This document shows, piece after piece, positions 1-8,234 of a stretch of 64,000 nucleotides of DNA. The position numbers were made by a program, and so were the translations under genes. Within the stretch, counting starts at the first letter, position 1; each line of letters begins with the position of its first letter. This stretch comes from Dawidia cretensis (lineage in GTDB: Bacteria; Bacteroidota; Bacteroidia; Cytophagales; Cyclobacteriaceae), in contig NZ_JAHESE010000002.1 in NCBI RefSeq assembly GCF_018598175.1, forward strand, positions 372,001 through 436,000, given 5' to 3'. The notes under the pieces were generated by a model. That model worked only from the letters and a program-made list of their open reading frames with translations. It was not told where the DNA came from and did no database searches.

Positions 1-2408
1 CGGGCCGGCGATGGGAATTCTTTGATGCGTCGAACAACTTGATCCTGGAGGAACCCTCTGGCGGCGGGTTTTCAACGACATTACTGGGACCGTTCGATCG
101 CCCCTTTATCGCACCGGGTCTTTACCGCATACGACTCACAGTACGCGACAACCTAACCCTTTGTACAACGACAGACACGGACACGATACGCGTATACGAA
201 AAGCCGGAACCCAACTTTACCTTCAATCGGGTCTGCGTCGGTACCGCCACGCATTTCATAGATGCCACTACGCTCGATCCCATTCTTGCCGAAGGCATCA
301 CCCTGCGTGAGTGGGACATGGACTATGACGGCAGCTTCGACAAAGACCCAGCGCTCGACGATGAGATAGAGTTTGACTATACCTACGCCACCGCCGGCAC
401 GCGTCGGGTCGCCCTCCGTGTCGTAACCGGTGGCGGCTGTGAAGTGATTATCGTAAAGCCCAATGTTATTGTAGACCCCAAACCGCTCTCCACCTTCACG
501 GCCGATCGCCTCTCGGGCTGTAGCGTGTTGACGGTCAACTTTACCAACACGGCCGCCGGTCAGACGGCCACCATCCAGGAATATCGTTGGGAGATTGATA
601 ACGGCAGCGGAGCAGGCTTCCAGGTAGACTCCGTACAACGGCCTACCGATCCGGGCTTTAACGGTCAGTATACACGCGATTTCGTCAATACAACACTCAT
701 TAACGTGGACTACCGGGTGCGGCTGCGTGCCGTCACCACCCGCGGCTGCGATTCCGTTTCTGCACCCATTACAATCACCGTATTCCCGGGGCCTGCCGCC
801 GGCTTCGTGTCGCTCAACTATTCGCCCTTCAACGACAACTGCTCCCCGGTAGAAGTAGACTTTGCCGTGGACACCGAAACGCAGTCCATGAATCCGTCAG
901 AATATATCTGGACCATCGCCGACATTTCCGGTCAGCTGGATCAGATTAGCACCGGCGCCACGCCCGCGTTTAACTACGAGTTTCAAAACACGACCCAGGC
1001 CATTCGTGACTTCACCGTCACGCTTCGCGCCGTACTGCCCAGCATGTGTTATGGCGACTCGACAGTCTCGATTCGTATCAATCCCGTACCATCATCAGCG
1101 TTTACCTACGACACGGTATCCTATACATGCGACAGCGTCGTGCTTCATCTCGACGCTACGCAAAAAGGTCTGCAGGCATACAACTGGCGCATTACCATCA
1201 ATGGCGTGGTCATGGCCACACCCACCGGCGACAATCTCGATTATACCATTCCGCGATCGACAACGGTAGACCAGAACGTCGTCATCCGACTCATCACCAC
1301 CAACTTTGCCAATTGCCCCAGCCCACCGACGACGCACAACGTTCTCATTCCGCGAAACCCGGGCATCAGTGCCTCCTTTACAGCGTTGCCAACGGATCAA
1401 ACGCTGCCCAATTCCACCGTCACCATAACCAACACCAGTACACCCGGCCCGTGGGATTATCTATGGAACTTCGGCGACAGTACAACCTCTACCGACCGCG
1501 ACGCCCCCCCGCATACATATACTACTTTTGGCACCTATACCATCACGTTGACGGTACGCGACAATGATTGTATCGACGAACACGTTGAGACGGTTACCAT
1601 TCGCCCCATCCCCCCGATACTTGACTTTACCTACGACCCCGCCTTTGGCTGCGCACCGCTTACGGTGCAGTTCACCAACACCTCCCAATACGCCGACCCC
1701 GGCAGTTATGTCTGGGATTTTGGCGACGGGGGCACCGCGATGTCCGTCAATCCGGTTCATACATATTTCGAACCAGGCATATACTCCGTTACACTCAGGG
1801 CTACAAACGTGCTGGGGCAGATCGTACAAATCACCAAGCCGGAAATTATTGAAGTCTACGACGCACCCACGGCGCAGTTTGCCACCTTCCCCAAGGTACT
1901 CAACGTACCCAACGAGCTGCTGTATACCAACAACCGCAGCTTTGGCGCGACCAGCTTCCTTTGGAATTTTGGTGACGGACAAACCTCGACGGAAATGGAG
2001 CCGCAGCATAAGTATACCGAAGAGGGTGTCTTTACCATTTCCCTCATAGCCTATAACCCCAGTGGTTGCTCTGACACTATGTCGATCACCAATGCTGTGC
2101 AGACCATCAAACGCGGACAGTTGCTTGTGCCCAATGCATTCAGACCCAACGGCACCGGTCCGGGCAGCACCAACGTGTCGAACAACGAAGTGTTCCTGCC
2201 GCTCATGCGCAACGTCACCAAGTTCCAGATGTTCGTCTTCAACCGGTGGGGACAATTATTATTTGAAAGCGCTAACCCCGAGTCGGGGTGGGATGGCTAC
2301 TACAAGGGCCAGCTTTGCCAGCAAGATGTATACATCTATAAGATCACCGTCGAATACGACGATGGTAAACAGTTTACGCGTACAGGCGACATCAATTTAT
2401 TACGGTAG
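1..2408 (+). CDS. PKD-repeat surface protein with T9SS type-B C-terminal domain (5' end outside window)
   Basis: The reading frame is open from the first complete codon at position 3, so the N-terminus lies upstream of the window. The visible ~800 residues are a string of Ig-like/PKD beta-sandwich repeats. The clearest carry the PKD signature WNFGDS (~1465), WDFGDG (~1710) and WNFGDG (~1965), each followed by an HTY or HKY motif and a beta-strand such as TITLTV. The last ~90 residues (from VPNAFRPNGTG, ~2130) match the gliding-motility-associated C-terminal domain (CHU_C/TIGR04131 type), with FNRWGQLLFES and GWDGYYKG. In known proteins this domain directs export by the type IX secretion system and attachment to the cell surface. 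The PorP/SprF gene 34 bp downstream is the usual partner of type-B substrates and is probably co-transcribed. The ligand is unknown; adhesin or gliding-related roles are typical. Confidence 0.9.
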   Translation, partial: GRRWEFFDASNNLILEEPSGGGFSTTLLGPFDRPFIAPGLYRIRLTVRDNLTLCTTTDTDTIRVYEKPEPNFTFNRVCVGTATHFIDATTLDPILAEGITLREWDMDYDGSFDKDPALDDEIEFDYTYATAGTRRVALRVVTGGGCEVIIVKPNVIVDPKPLSTFTADRLSGCSVLTVNFTNTAAGQTATIQEYRWEIDNGSGAGFQVDSVQRPTDPGFNGQYTRDFVNTTLINVDYRVRLRAVTTRGCDSVSAPITITVFPGPAAGFVSLNYSPFNDNCSPVEVDFAVDTETQSMNPSEYIWTIADISGQLDQISTGATPAFNYEFQNTTQAIRDFTVTLRAVLPSMCYGDSTVSIRINPVPSSAFTYDTVSYTCDSVVLHLDATQKGLQAYNWRITINGVVMATPTGDNLDYTIPRSTTVDQNVVIRLITTNFANCPSPPTTHNVLIPRNPGISASFTALPTDQTLPNSTVTITNTSTPGPWDYLWNFGDSTTSTDRDAPPHTYTTFGTYTITLTVRDNDCIDEHVETVTIRPIPPILDFTYDPAFGCAPLTVQFTNTSQYADPGSYVWDFGDGGTAMSVNPVHTYFEPGIYSVTLRATNVLGQIVQITKPEIIEVYDAPTAQFATFPKVLNVPNELLYTNNRSFGATSFLWNFGDGQTSTEMEPQHKYTEEGVFTISLIAYNPSGCSDTMSITNAVQTIKRGQLLVPNAFRPNGTGPGSTNVSNNEVFLPLMRNVTKFQMFVFNRWGQLLFESANPESGWDGYYKGQLCQQDVYIYKITVEYDDGKQFTRTGDINLLR

Positions 2409-2442
2409 GATAGGGTAGAAGAGGAACGATAACAGGCACCGC

Positions 2443-3456
2443 ATGAAAAGATTTTTTACAATTCTGGCTATAGTGTATACACTCGCGGCGAAGGCGCAAG
2501 ACCCCGAGTTCTCACAATACTACGCCGCACCGCTCTACCTGAATCCCGCCTTTGCGGGCACGTCCGAAGACCATCGCTTCATGGCCAACTACCGCAACCA
2601 GTGGCCCAACATTACTACAGCCTTCGAGACCTATGCCTTTTCATACGACTACAACTTATCCAGCCTCAACAGCGGCCTGGGTGTTTTGATTCTGGCCGAC
2701 AAAGCCGGGTCTGCCAATTTAAAGTCCACGCAGTTCAACCTCCAGTATGCCTACAAGGTCCGCCTCTCAGACAAGTGGGTACTATCCGCGGGGTTGAACT
2801 TTGGCGTGGGCTTCCGCACCGTAGACTATAACCGCCTGGTGTTTTATGAACAGCTCGAATTCGACCAGGATGGTATCAATCTGCCGCCGCCCACGGACCT
2901 GGGCCTCAAAAATACCACCTACTTCGACTTTGGCGGTGGTATCCTGGCCTACAACCGAAAGTTCTGGATCGGCATGTCTACTTCCCATATCAATCGGCCC
3001 AACCGCTCCATGCTCAACAGCGAAGCGCAGATCCCCATCAAAACCACCATACACGGCGGTGTACGCATTCCGTTGTATCACGGCTTGTTCAAGAAAGATC
3101 GTGTCGCAGCCCTTGCGCCATCCTTCGTATATAAAGCACAAGGCACCTTCGACCAACTCGATATCGGCACCTATTTCCTCTATGAGCCGCTCGTATTGGG
3201 CCTCTGGTACCGCGGCATACCCATTAAACAAAACGTCCGCGACAACATCAGCCAGGACGCTGTCGTAGTCATCCTCGGTTTCCAGCTACAGAAGGTAGAG
3301 CTTACTTATAGCTATGACGTCACCGTCTCCGACCTGGGCCCCATCTCCGGCGGCGCCCACGAGATCGCCCTGAAGTTCAAAGTCGATCTAGGCACCCGCG
3401 TCAAAACCCGCAAAAAAGAACGCTTCATTCCCTGCCCGACGTTTAATAAGGACTAG
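2443..3456 (+). CDS. PorP/SprF family type IX secretion outer-membrane protein
   Basis: A 337-residue protein with a cleavable signal peptide (MKRFFTILAIVYTLAAKAQ) followed by the family hallmark DPEFSQYYAAPLYLNPAFAG and NYRNQWPNI. The rest alternates short polar turns with amphipathic strands, as expected of an outer-membrane beta-barrel. PorP/SprF proteins help secrete or anchor T9SS substrates with type-B C-terminal domains; SprF is needed for SprB display in Flavobacterium johnsoniae. The 34-bp spacing to the upstream PKD/type-B gene supports a dedicated substrate-partner pair. The start is the only ATG preceding the signal peptide. Its 3' end faces the DUF1569 gene with only 8 bp between them. 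Confidence 0.92.
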   Translation: MKRFFTILAIVYTLAAKAQDPEFSQYYAAPLYLNPAFAGTSEDHRFMANYRNQWPNITTAFETYAFSYDYNLSSLNSGLGVLILADKAGSANLKSTQFNLQYAYKVRLSDKWVLSAGLNFGVGFRTVDYNRLVFYEQLEFDQDGINLPPPTDLGLKNTTYFDFGGGILAYNRKFWIGMSTSHINRPNRSMLNSEAQIPIKTTIHGGVRIPLYHGLFKKDRVAALAPSFVYKAQGTFDQLDIGTYFLYEPLVLGLWYRGIPIKQNVRDNISQDAVVVILGFQLQKVELTYSYDVTVSDLGPISGGAHEIALKFKVDLGTRVKTRKKERFIPCPTFNKD

Positions 3457-3464
3457 CAGCGGGG

Positions 3465-3917
3465 TTAACAACTAAACTGCCGCAGGTGGTGATCAGCATG
3501 TTTATACGCAAAGATCCCGATCTCCTCCTGCGTCATCTTGCCAAAGAAGTCGTGTACGAAAGCCGGGTTTGAATAGTGCGCATAGGCCGAGACGAGTTCT
3601 GTCCACTTCTTTTTCTGAAGGCAGAGGTCACCGCTTTTCTCGTGTATAACCAAATCGCGCGACGTGGGAATATTCCGCTGCATCGGCGTGTCATCTTTCA
3701 CCGAGTTCTTCAACGCCCACTTCCCAAAGATCCGCCCAAGAAAAGACCGGATATAGATCGGGTTATTCCGGCCGTGCACCCATTCATCCCACAGGTTGCA
3801 GTGCTTTGCCATCTGGTATACATTCATCTTTCCCCACTGCGCTTCTTTATTCTCTTGTAAAGAATTGATCCGCCGGATCAGCTCGCTCCGGGTAGCTTCA
3901 TCAAAAACAGTTTTCAT
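3465..3917 (-). CDS. DUF1569 (DinB-like) protein
   Basis: A 150-residue soluble protein, the usual size for DUF1569. It shows the DinB-like four-helix-bundle pattern: a helix with QMAKHCNLW and a C-terminal helix EEIGIFAYKHADHHLRQF that supplies clustered histidines. In the DinB superfamily such histidines bind a metal ion; whether this member is an enzyme is unknown. It lies 26 bp downstream of the MFS gene on the same strand and probably shares its transcript. No function can be assigned beyond the family. Confidence 0.8.
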   Translation of the reverse strand: MKTVFDEATRSELIRRINSLQENKEAQWGKMNVYQMAKHCNLWDEWVHGRNNPIYIRSFLGRIFGKWALKNSVKDDTPMQRNIPTSRDLVIHEKSGDLCLQKKKWTELVSAYAHYSNPAFVHDFFGKMTQEEIGIFAYKHADHHLRQFSC

Positions 3918-3943
3918 AGGATATGGAATTGAGGTTGGTTTAA

Positions 3944-5185
3944 TTACTCAGCGCCGGAAGCAGACCGTGCCCTAACAGAAGAAAGAACCACAACAGACAC
4001 CGACAACACCAGCAGCGCCAGAAAAGACATCCGCAGACTGGTAGCCTCTGCGATAAAGCCGATGATCGGCGGGCCGATCAACATGCCCATGAACCCAAGC
4101 GACGACACCGCCGCAATTGCAACCCCGGGCGAAAGCGTCTTCGACTTGCCCGCCGCGCTAAAGACCAGCGGCACAACCGACGATACACCCATGCCAATCA
4201 AAAAGAAACCCGCCAGCGAGGGTAGGAGCGAAGGAAACAATACAACAATCAATAAACCTACCGTTGTCAGCAGACCGCTAACCTGCAAAATACGTGTTAA
4301 CCCAAACCGGGCGGAAAACCTGTCAGCCACAAACCGCATACCCGCCATGGCGATCATAAACGTTGTGTAGCCTAAGCCGGTATAGGACGCGTCTACATGC
4401 ACTACATTACTAAAATATACACCACTCCAGTCAAACATCGCACCTTCCGCAATCATCGAGCAAAACGCAATCAAGCCCAGGCTGATCAGCGCCCGGTCTG
4501 GCAAGGCAAAGAGCGGCAGCTTCTCGCCGGCGACATCGTCCTGCGATACCAGGTAAAACGCGCACGTGCCGATCACGAGCAGAAAGATGACGCAGATCAG
4601 AATATAATGGTGAGCCGGCGGCACCGCGTGCGCCATCATCCAGGTACCCATTGCTGCGCCGGTAAAGCCCGCCAGGCTCCACAAGCCATGGAATGTCGCC
4701 ATCAGCTTTTGCTGGTATAATCGCTCCACCACAACAGCCTGCGTGTTGATCGAAATGTTGAGCAGGTTGGCAAAGAACCCAAAACAAAATAGGCAGCACA
4801 CCAGCGCCAGCACCGTCGACGATGCTCCTACACAGACCAACGCCAGGCTATACAACACGGCCGCCACGATCACCACCCGTTTGCTGCCGAGCCGCCCGAC
4901 CAGCCATCCGGCAAACGGCAGCGATATAAAAAATCCCGCCGGCAAGGCAAACAGCACAGCCCCTAAGGCTGACGAAGTAAGATGAAGGTTCGCCTGGATC
5001 GTCGGGATCCGCGAAGCCCAACTGGCAAAACATAATCCATGCAGGAAAAACACCAGCCCCACTGCCGCTCGGTTTCTGCGTAACGACGATTGTAGAGACT
5101 CTTTTGCCGGGGCTTCCGCGCGAGTGGCAACCGGTTCCGGGACAATAAATAGCTTCTCTCTCTTGATTTCTGCGATTGTGCTCAT
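3944..5185 (-). CDS. MFS transporter, YbjJ-like
   Basis: A 413-residue, highly hydrophobic protein with about twelve predicted membrane helices. The first helix region (FLHGLCFASWASRIPTIQ) and the loop GWLVGRLGSKRVV after helix 2 are typical of the YbjJ-like branch of the major facilitator superfamily. Upstream in-frame codons would allow 20 extra residues from 5245. I chose the ATG at 5185 because the extension is hydrophobic, unlike a family N-terminus, and overlaps the repeated ATATTGC sites. The gene is divergent from a DeoR-type regulator, which probably controls it. The substrate is unknown. Confidence 0.85.
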   Translation of the reverse strand: MSTIAEIKREKLFIVPEPVATRAEAPAKESLQSSLRRNRAAVGLVFFLHGLCFASWASRIPTIQANLHLTSSALGAVLFALPAGFFISLPFAGWLVGRLGSKRVVIVAAVLYSLALVCVGASSTVLALVCCLFCFGFFANLLNISINTQAVVVERLYQQKLMATFHGLWSLAGFTGAAMGTWMMAHAVPPAHHYILICVIFLLVIGTCAFYLVSQDDVAGEKLPLFALPDRALISLGLIAFCSMIAEGAMFDWSGVYFSNVVHVDASYTGLGYTTFMIAMAGMRFVADRFSARFGLTRILQVSGLLTTVGLLIVVLFPSLLPSLAGFFLIGMGVSSVVPLVFSAAGKSKTLSPGVAIAAVSSLGFMGMLIGPPIIGFIAEATSLRMSFLALLVLSVSVVVLSSVRARSASGAE

Positions 5186-5296
5186 ATTGCAATATTTTGC
5201 AATAAATGTAGCTATATTGCTCAATATTGCAAGATGTAGCATCAAAATAATTCAATATCCTGCTCTTTACATGCTACAAAATGCATAATATTGCAA
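5184..5296. promoter_or_regulatory. Cluster of ATATTGC repeats between MFS and DeoR genes (probable operator)
   Basis: The 7-mer ATATTGC occurs four times at 5184-5190, 5214-5220, 5224-5230 and 5288-5294, all on the same strand. Two copies have the extended form AATATTGCAA, and a variant ATATTTTGCAA lies at 5192-5202. Start-to-start spacings are 30, 10 and 64 bp, roughly whole helical turns for the first three. The cluster covers the divergent promoter region and touches both start codons. DeoR-family proteins usually repress neighbouring transport genes and themselves, so operator sites for the adjacent regulator are the simplest reading. Confidence 0.6.
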
Positions 5297-5298
5297 GT

Positions 5299-6048
5299 AT
5301 GCTAAAAGAAGAGCGGTTTCAATTGATCTTAAAACAGCTTTCGGAAGATCAGAAAGTCACCTTGAAAGCCCTGAGTGAGCAATTAGAAGTTTCCGAATAC
5401 ACCGTGCGCCGGGATCTCAAGGAACTTACAGATCAGGGATTGTTGAAGGCAGTGCGCGGTGGCGCCGTGCCGCACTCGCCCACGCCGCATCATTTTTCAG
5501 ACCGGCTGCATTATAAGAGCGAAGTAAAAAAGATCATTGCCGAGAAAGCCGTAAGCCTGGTGCAGCCCGGGCAGGTAGTAGCCTTCGACAGCGGTACAAC
5601 CGCCATGGCCATCGCCAGTATTTTACCACAAGACATGGAAATAACCGTTGTCACCAACAGCTTCCCCGTGGTGAACGTGCTCGAGTCGCATCCTAAAATT
5701 GAAGTACTGTTTGCCGGGGGGAGACTATACAAAAGTGCCTACACAACGGTGGGCCACGACACCCTTCGGTTCTTCCGAAACATTCGCGCCGATATATACT
5801 TCATGGGTATCTGCAGCATTCATCCCACGATCGGTGTCACCACCATCAACTACGAAGAAAGCGAAGTAAAAAAAGCGATCGTCGATGTCTCCAAACAAGT
5901 GATCGCGTTAAGCACGCATGAACGTATCAACACCGCCGAGGCGTTCTTTATCTGCCCGGCGTCATCCGTCAACGTCGTCATTACGGACGAAGAAGGAATA
6001 TCCCTGGCCGAGCAGACCTTTAAAGACTCGGGTATTTCGATCCTATAG
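5299..6048 (+). CDS. DeoR/GlpR-family transcriptional regulator
   Basis: The first ~57 residues form a DeoR helix-turn-helix (RFQLILKQL, VTLKALSEQLEVSEYTVRRD, GLLKAVRGGA). The remainder is the DeoRC sugar-phosphate sensor domain, with the characteristic FDSGTTAMAIA and VVTNSFPVVNVL segments. Family members bind phosphorylated sugars and release operators. An in-frame ATG lies 18 bp upstream at 5281, but homologues start at M-hh-x-ER and the five extra residues match nothing, so 5299 is preferred. Total length of 249 aa is normal. It likely regulates itself and the divergent MFS gene. The effector cannot be read from sequence. Confidence 0.88.
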   Translation: MLKEERFQLILKQLSEDQKVTLKALSEQLEVSEYTVRRDLKELTDQGLLKAVRGGAVPHSPTPHHFSDRLHYKSEVKKIIAEKAVSLVQPGQVVAFDSGTTAMAIASILPQDMEITVVTNSFPVVNVLESHPKIEVLFAGGRLYKSAYTTVGHDTLRFFRNIRADIYFMGICSIHPTIGVTTINYEESEVKKAIVDVSKQVIALSTHERINTAEAFFICPASSVNVVITDEEGISLAEQTFKDSGISIL

Positions 6049-6051
6049 GCA

Positions 6052-6195
6052 TCAATCCAATGCATGCACCGTAACCCAATACCGCCAGGCCACCACGGCC
6101 TTGTCGATTTTGGATAAGTGGTTGATATCCCGCTTGCTGTAGCGGGGCAGGATCAGTTTGTTGAATTTGGCGAGAACTTTAAAAAAAGCTTTCAT
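6052..6195 (-). CDS. Conserved small basic protein (47 aa)
   Basis: A complete 47-codon gene with ATG at 6195 and TGA at 6052-6054. The product begins MKAFFKVLAKFNKLILPRYS and ends AWRYWVTVHALD. This layout (short amphipathic N-terminal helix, LPxYS/K, a lysine-rich middle, then WRYxVTxxALD at the very end) is one I recall from many Bacteroidota genomes as 45-55-residue proteins, sometimes labelled SsrA-binding protein. I cannot verify that label; at this length it is not a true SmpB. It is strongly basic. It converges with the DeoR gene (3 bp apart) and faces away from cca, so it has its own promoter in 6196-6314. Confidence 0.7.
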   Translation of the reverse strand: MKAFFKVLAKFNKLILPRYSKRDINHLSKIDKAVVAWRYWVTVHALD

Positions 6196-6314
6196 AAAGC
6201 GAAACACGTACAATATCGTGCCCGCAAAGCTAACAATCCCCTCAGAAACTTTGTTCTTGCATGCCCTACATCCTGTCGGATTGCCTTACCTTTGGCGGCT
6301 GAATTAAGTTTTTC

Positions 6315-7781
6315 ATGAACCTGGCCTCGTCCCTCGAACACCCCGTATTTCAAGCCATCGGCGCCGCCGGCGACCAGCTCGGCGTCGACACCTACGTAGT
6401 CGGGGGATACGTCCGGGACCTGATACTTCAACGGCCCTCCAAAGACATCGACTTCGTGTGCGTCGGTAGCGGCATTGCGTTGGCCCAGGCCGTCGCCCGC
6501 CAGCTCGGCCCGGATGTGCACGTAAACGTATTTAAAAACTTCGGCACCGCGCAGATCGTATACAACGACCTCGAGCTGGAGTTTGTCGGCGCCCGCCGTG
6601 AGTCCTACCGCAGCGACTCGCGCAAGCCGATTGTCGAAGACGGCACCTTGCAAGACGATCAGCAGCGCCGTGACTTCACCATGAATGCCCTGGCCATCAG
6701 CCTGAATAAAAGCACCTTCGGCAACCTGGTCGATCCCTTCGACGGCATTGCCGACATGAAGCGAAAAACCATCCGCACGCCGCTCGATCCCATCACCACG
6801 TTCTCGGACGATCCGCTGCGCATGATGCGGGCCATACGGTTTGCCGCGCAGCTCAGCTATGACATCGAACCCGATACCTATGCGGCCATCGTCAGCCAGG
6901 CCAACCGTATCAAGATCGTATCGCAGGAGCGTATCACCGACGAGCTCAACAAGATCATCCTCAGCCCCGTGCCTTCGTACGGCTTTAAGCTGCTCTACAA
7001 CACAGGCCTGCTCAAGATCTTTTTCCCCGAGCTGGTCGCGCTGTACGGTGTCGAATCCGTGGGCAATAAATCGCACAAAGACAACTTCTACCATACCCTG
7101 CAGGTACTCGACAACGTGTCCGTTGTATCGTACGACCTGTGGCTGCGGTGGGCAGCCATTCTGCACGACATCGCCAAGCCTGCTACCAAGCGCTTTGACA
7201 AAACCCACGGCTGGACCTTTCATGGTCACGAAGACAAAGGTGCCCGCATGGTGCCCAACATCTTCCGGCGTCTCAAGCTGCCCCTCAATGAAAAGATGCT
7301 CTTCGTGCAAAAGCTGGTACGCTTGCACCTGCGGCCTATACCCCTGGTAAAAGAAGTGACCGACTCGGCGCTGCGCCGGTTGCTCTTTGATGCCGGCGAT
7401 GAGATCGACGCGTTGATGATGCTTTGCCGTGCCGACATCACGTCCAAGAACAACGAGAAGGTAAACCGCTTTCTCAAGAACTTCGACGTCGTCGAGCAGA
7501 AAATGGCGGAAGTAGAACAGAAGGATCAGATCCGGAACTTTCAGCCACCCGTTACCGGCGACGAGATCATGGACATGTTTCAGATCCCGCCCAGCCGCAT
7601 CATCGGCGACGTCAAAGAGCAGATCAAAGAAGCGATACTGGAAGGGGAAATACGCAACGACCGCCAGGAAGCCCTGACGTTGTTAATGAAGATCGCCGCC
7701 GAAAAAGGGCTGACCCTGGTCAAGGCGCCGCAAGACCTTACCTCCCAGACGCCGGTCTCCGGCCCCCGGACGGCAGAGTAA
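6315..7781 (+). CDS. cca: CCA tRNA nucleotidyltransferase with HD domain
   Basis: A 488-residue class II polymerase-beta-type tRNA nucleotidyltransferase, which adds or repairs the CCA end of tRNAs. The N-terminal catalytic head has the GG motif and the metal-binding DxD (YVVGGYVRDLIL, KDIDFV), then RRDFTMNALA and the base-recognition segment DDPLRMMRAIRFAAQL. From about residue 250 an HD phosphohydrolase domain follows (HTLQVL, WAAILHDIAKP, FHGHEDKGA). This two-domain form is usual in Bacteroidota. The start ATG directly precedes the family N-terminus. A hairpin after the stop probably ends transcription. Confidence 0.92.
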   Translation: MNLASSLEHPVFQAIGAAGDQLGVDTYVVGGYVRDLILQRPSKDIDFVCVGSGIALAQAVARQLGPDVHVNVFKNFGTAQIVYNDLELEFVGARRESYRSDSRKPIVEDGTLQDDQQRRDFTMNALAISLNKSTFGNLVDPFDGIADMKRKTIRTPLDPITTFSDDPLRMMRAIRFAAQLSYDIEPDTYAAIVSQANRIKIVSQERITDELNKIILSPVPSYGFKLLYNTGLLKIFFPELVALYGVESVGNKSHKDNFYHTLQVLDNVSVVSYDLWLRWAAILHDIAKPATKRFDKTHGWTFHGHEDKGARMVPNIFRRLKLPLNEKMLFVQKLVRLHLRPIPLVKEVTDSALRRLLFDAGDEIDALMMLCRADITSKNNEKVNRFLKNFDVVEQKMAEVEQKDQIRNFQPPVTGDEIMDMFQIPPSRIIGDVKEQIKEAILEGEIRNDRQEALTLLMKIAAEKGLTLVKAPQDLTSQTPVSGPRTAE

Positions 7782-7795
7782 TTTTCAGAGACACC

Positions 7796-7820
7796 TGCCC
7801 TGCCGGTAGGCACAAGGGCA
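7796..7820. terminator. Hairpin between convergent cca and receiver genes
   Basis: The sequence forms a nested hairpin: TGCCCT (7796-7801) pairs with AGGGCA (7815-7820), and GCC (7802-7804) pairs with GGC (7809-7811) around a GGTA loop. It sits in the 48-bp gap between two converging genes. There is no long T tract, so it may act weakly or in both directions. Confidence 0.5.
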
Positions 7821-7829
7821 ACGTGGTCG

Positions 7830-8234
7830 CTAGGCTGCGGCGTTCAGAAGCTCGATAAACTTTTCGCGGGTCACGGGCTTAATGATATACTCCCGTACGT
7901 TGACATTCTGCCGGGCGCGATCCATGTCGCGTGGATCGATGGAAGAGCTTACCATAAAGATCTCGATCGGCTTCGAGAGATTGGTCTTTAAATCCGCATA
8001 ATCATCCAGAAACATCCAGCCGTCTACAAACGGCATGTTGATATCCAGGAAGATGTAGTCGGGCAGCGTCTCGGATTCGCGCGCATGGTCGCGAAGAAAG
8101 TCCAGGGCCTCTTCGCCGTTGTCGAATTGCAGGATCTTGTCCGATAGCTGGGCAGCCTTGAGGGTGCGCGACGCCGTAATTTGAAACACCTTGTCGTCGT
8201 CTACAAGGGCAATGATGGGAGCTTTAGTTTCCAT
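7830..8234 (-). CDS. Single-domain response regulator (receiver only)
   Basis: A 134-residue CheY-like receiver without an output domain. It has the acidic pair (LVDDDKVF), the phosphoacceptor Asp in YIFLDINMP, the conserved Ser/Thr region (MVSSS) and the Lys in YIIKPVT. It overlaps the preceding histidine kinase gene by 11 nt, so it is translationally coupled and is almost certainly that kinase's phosphorylation partner. With no DNA-binding domain it must act by protein interaction or as a phosphorelay intermediate. Confidence 0.9.
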   Translation of the reverse strand: METKAPIIALVDDDKVFQITASRTLKAAQLSDKILQFDNGEEALDFLRDHARESETLPDYIFLDINMPFVDGWMFLDDYADLKTNLSKPIEIFMVSSSIDPRDMDRARQNVNVREYIIKPVTREKFIELLNAAA

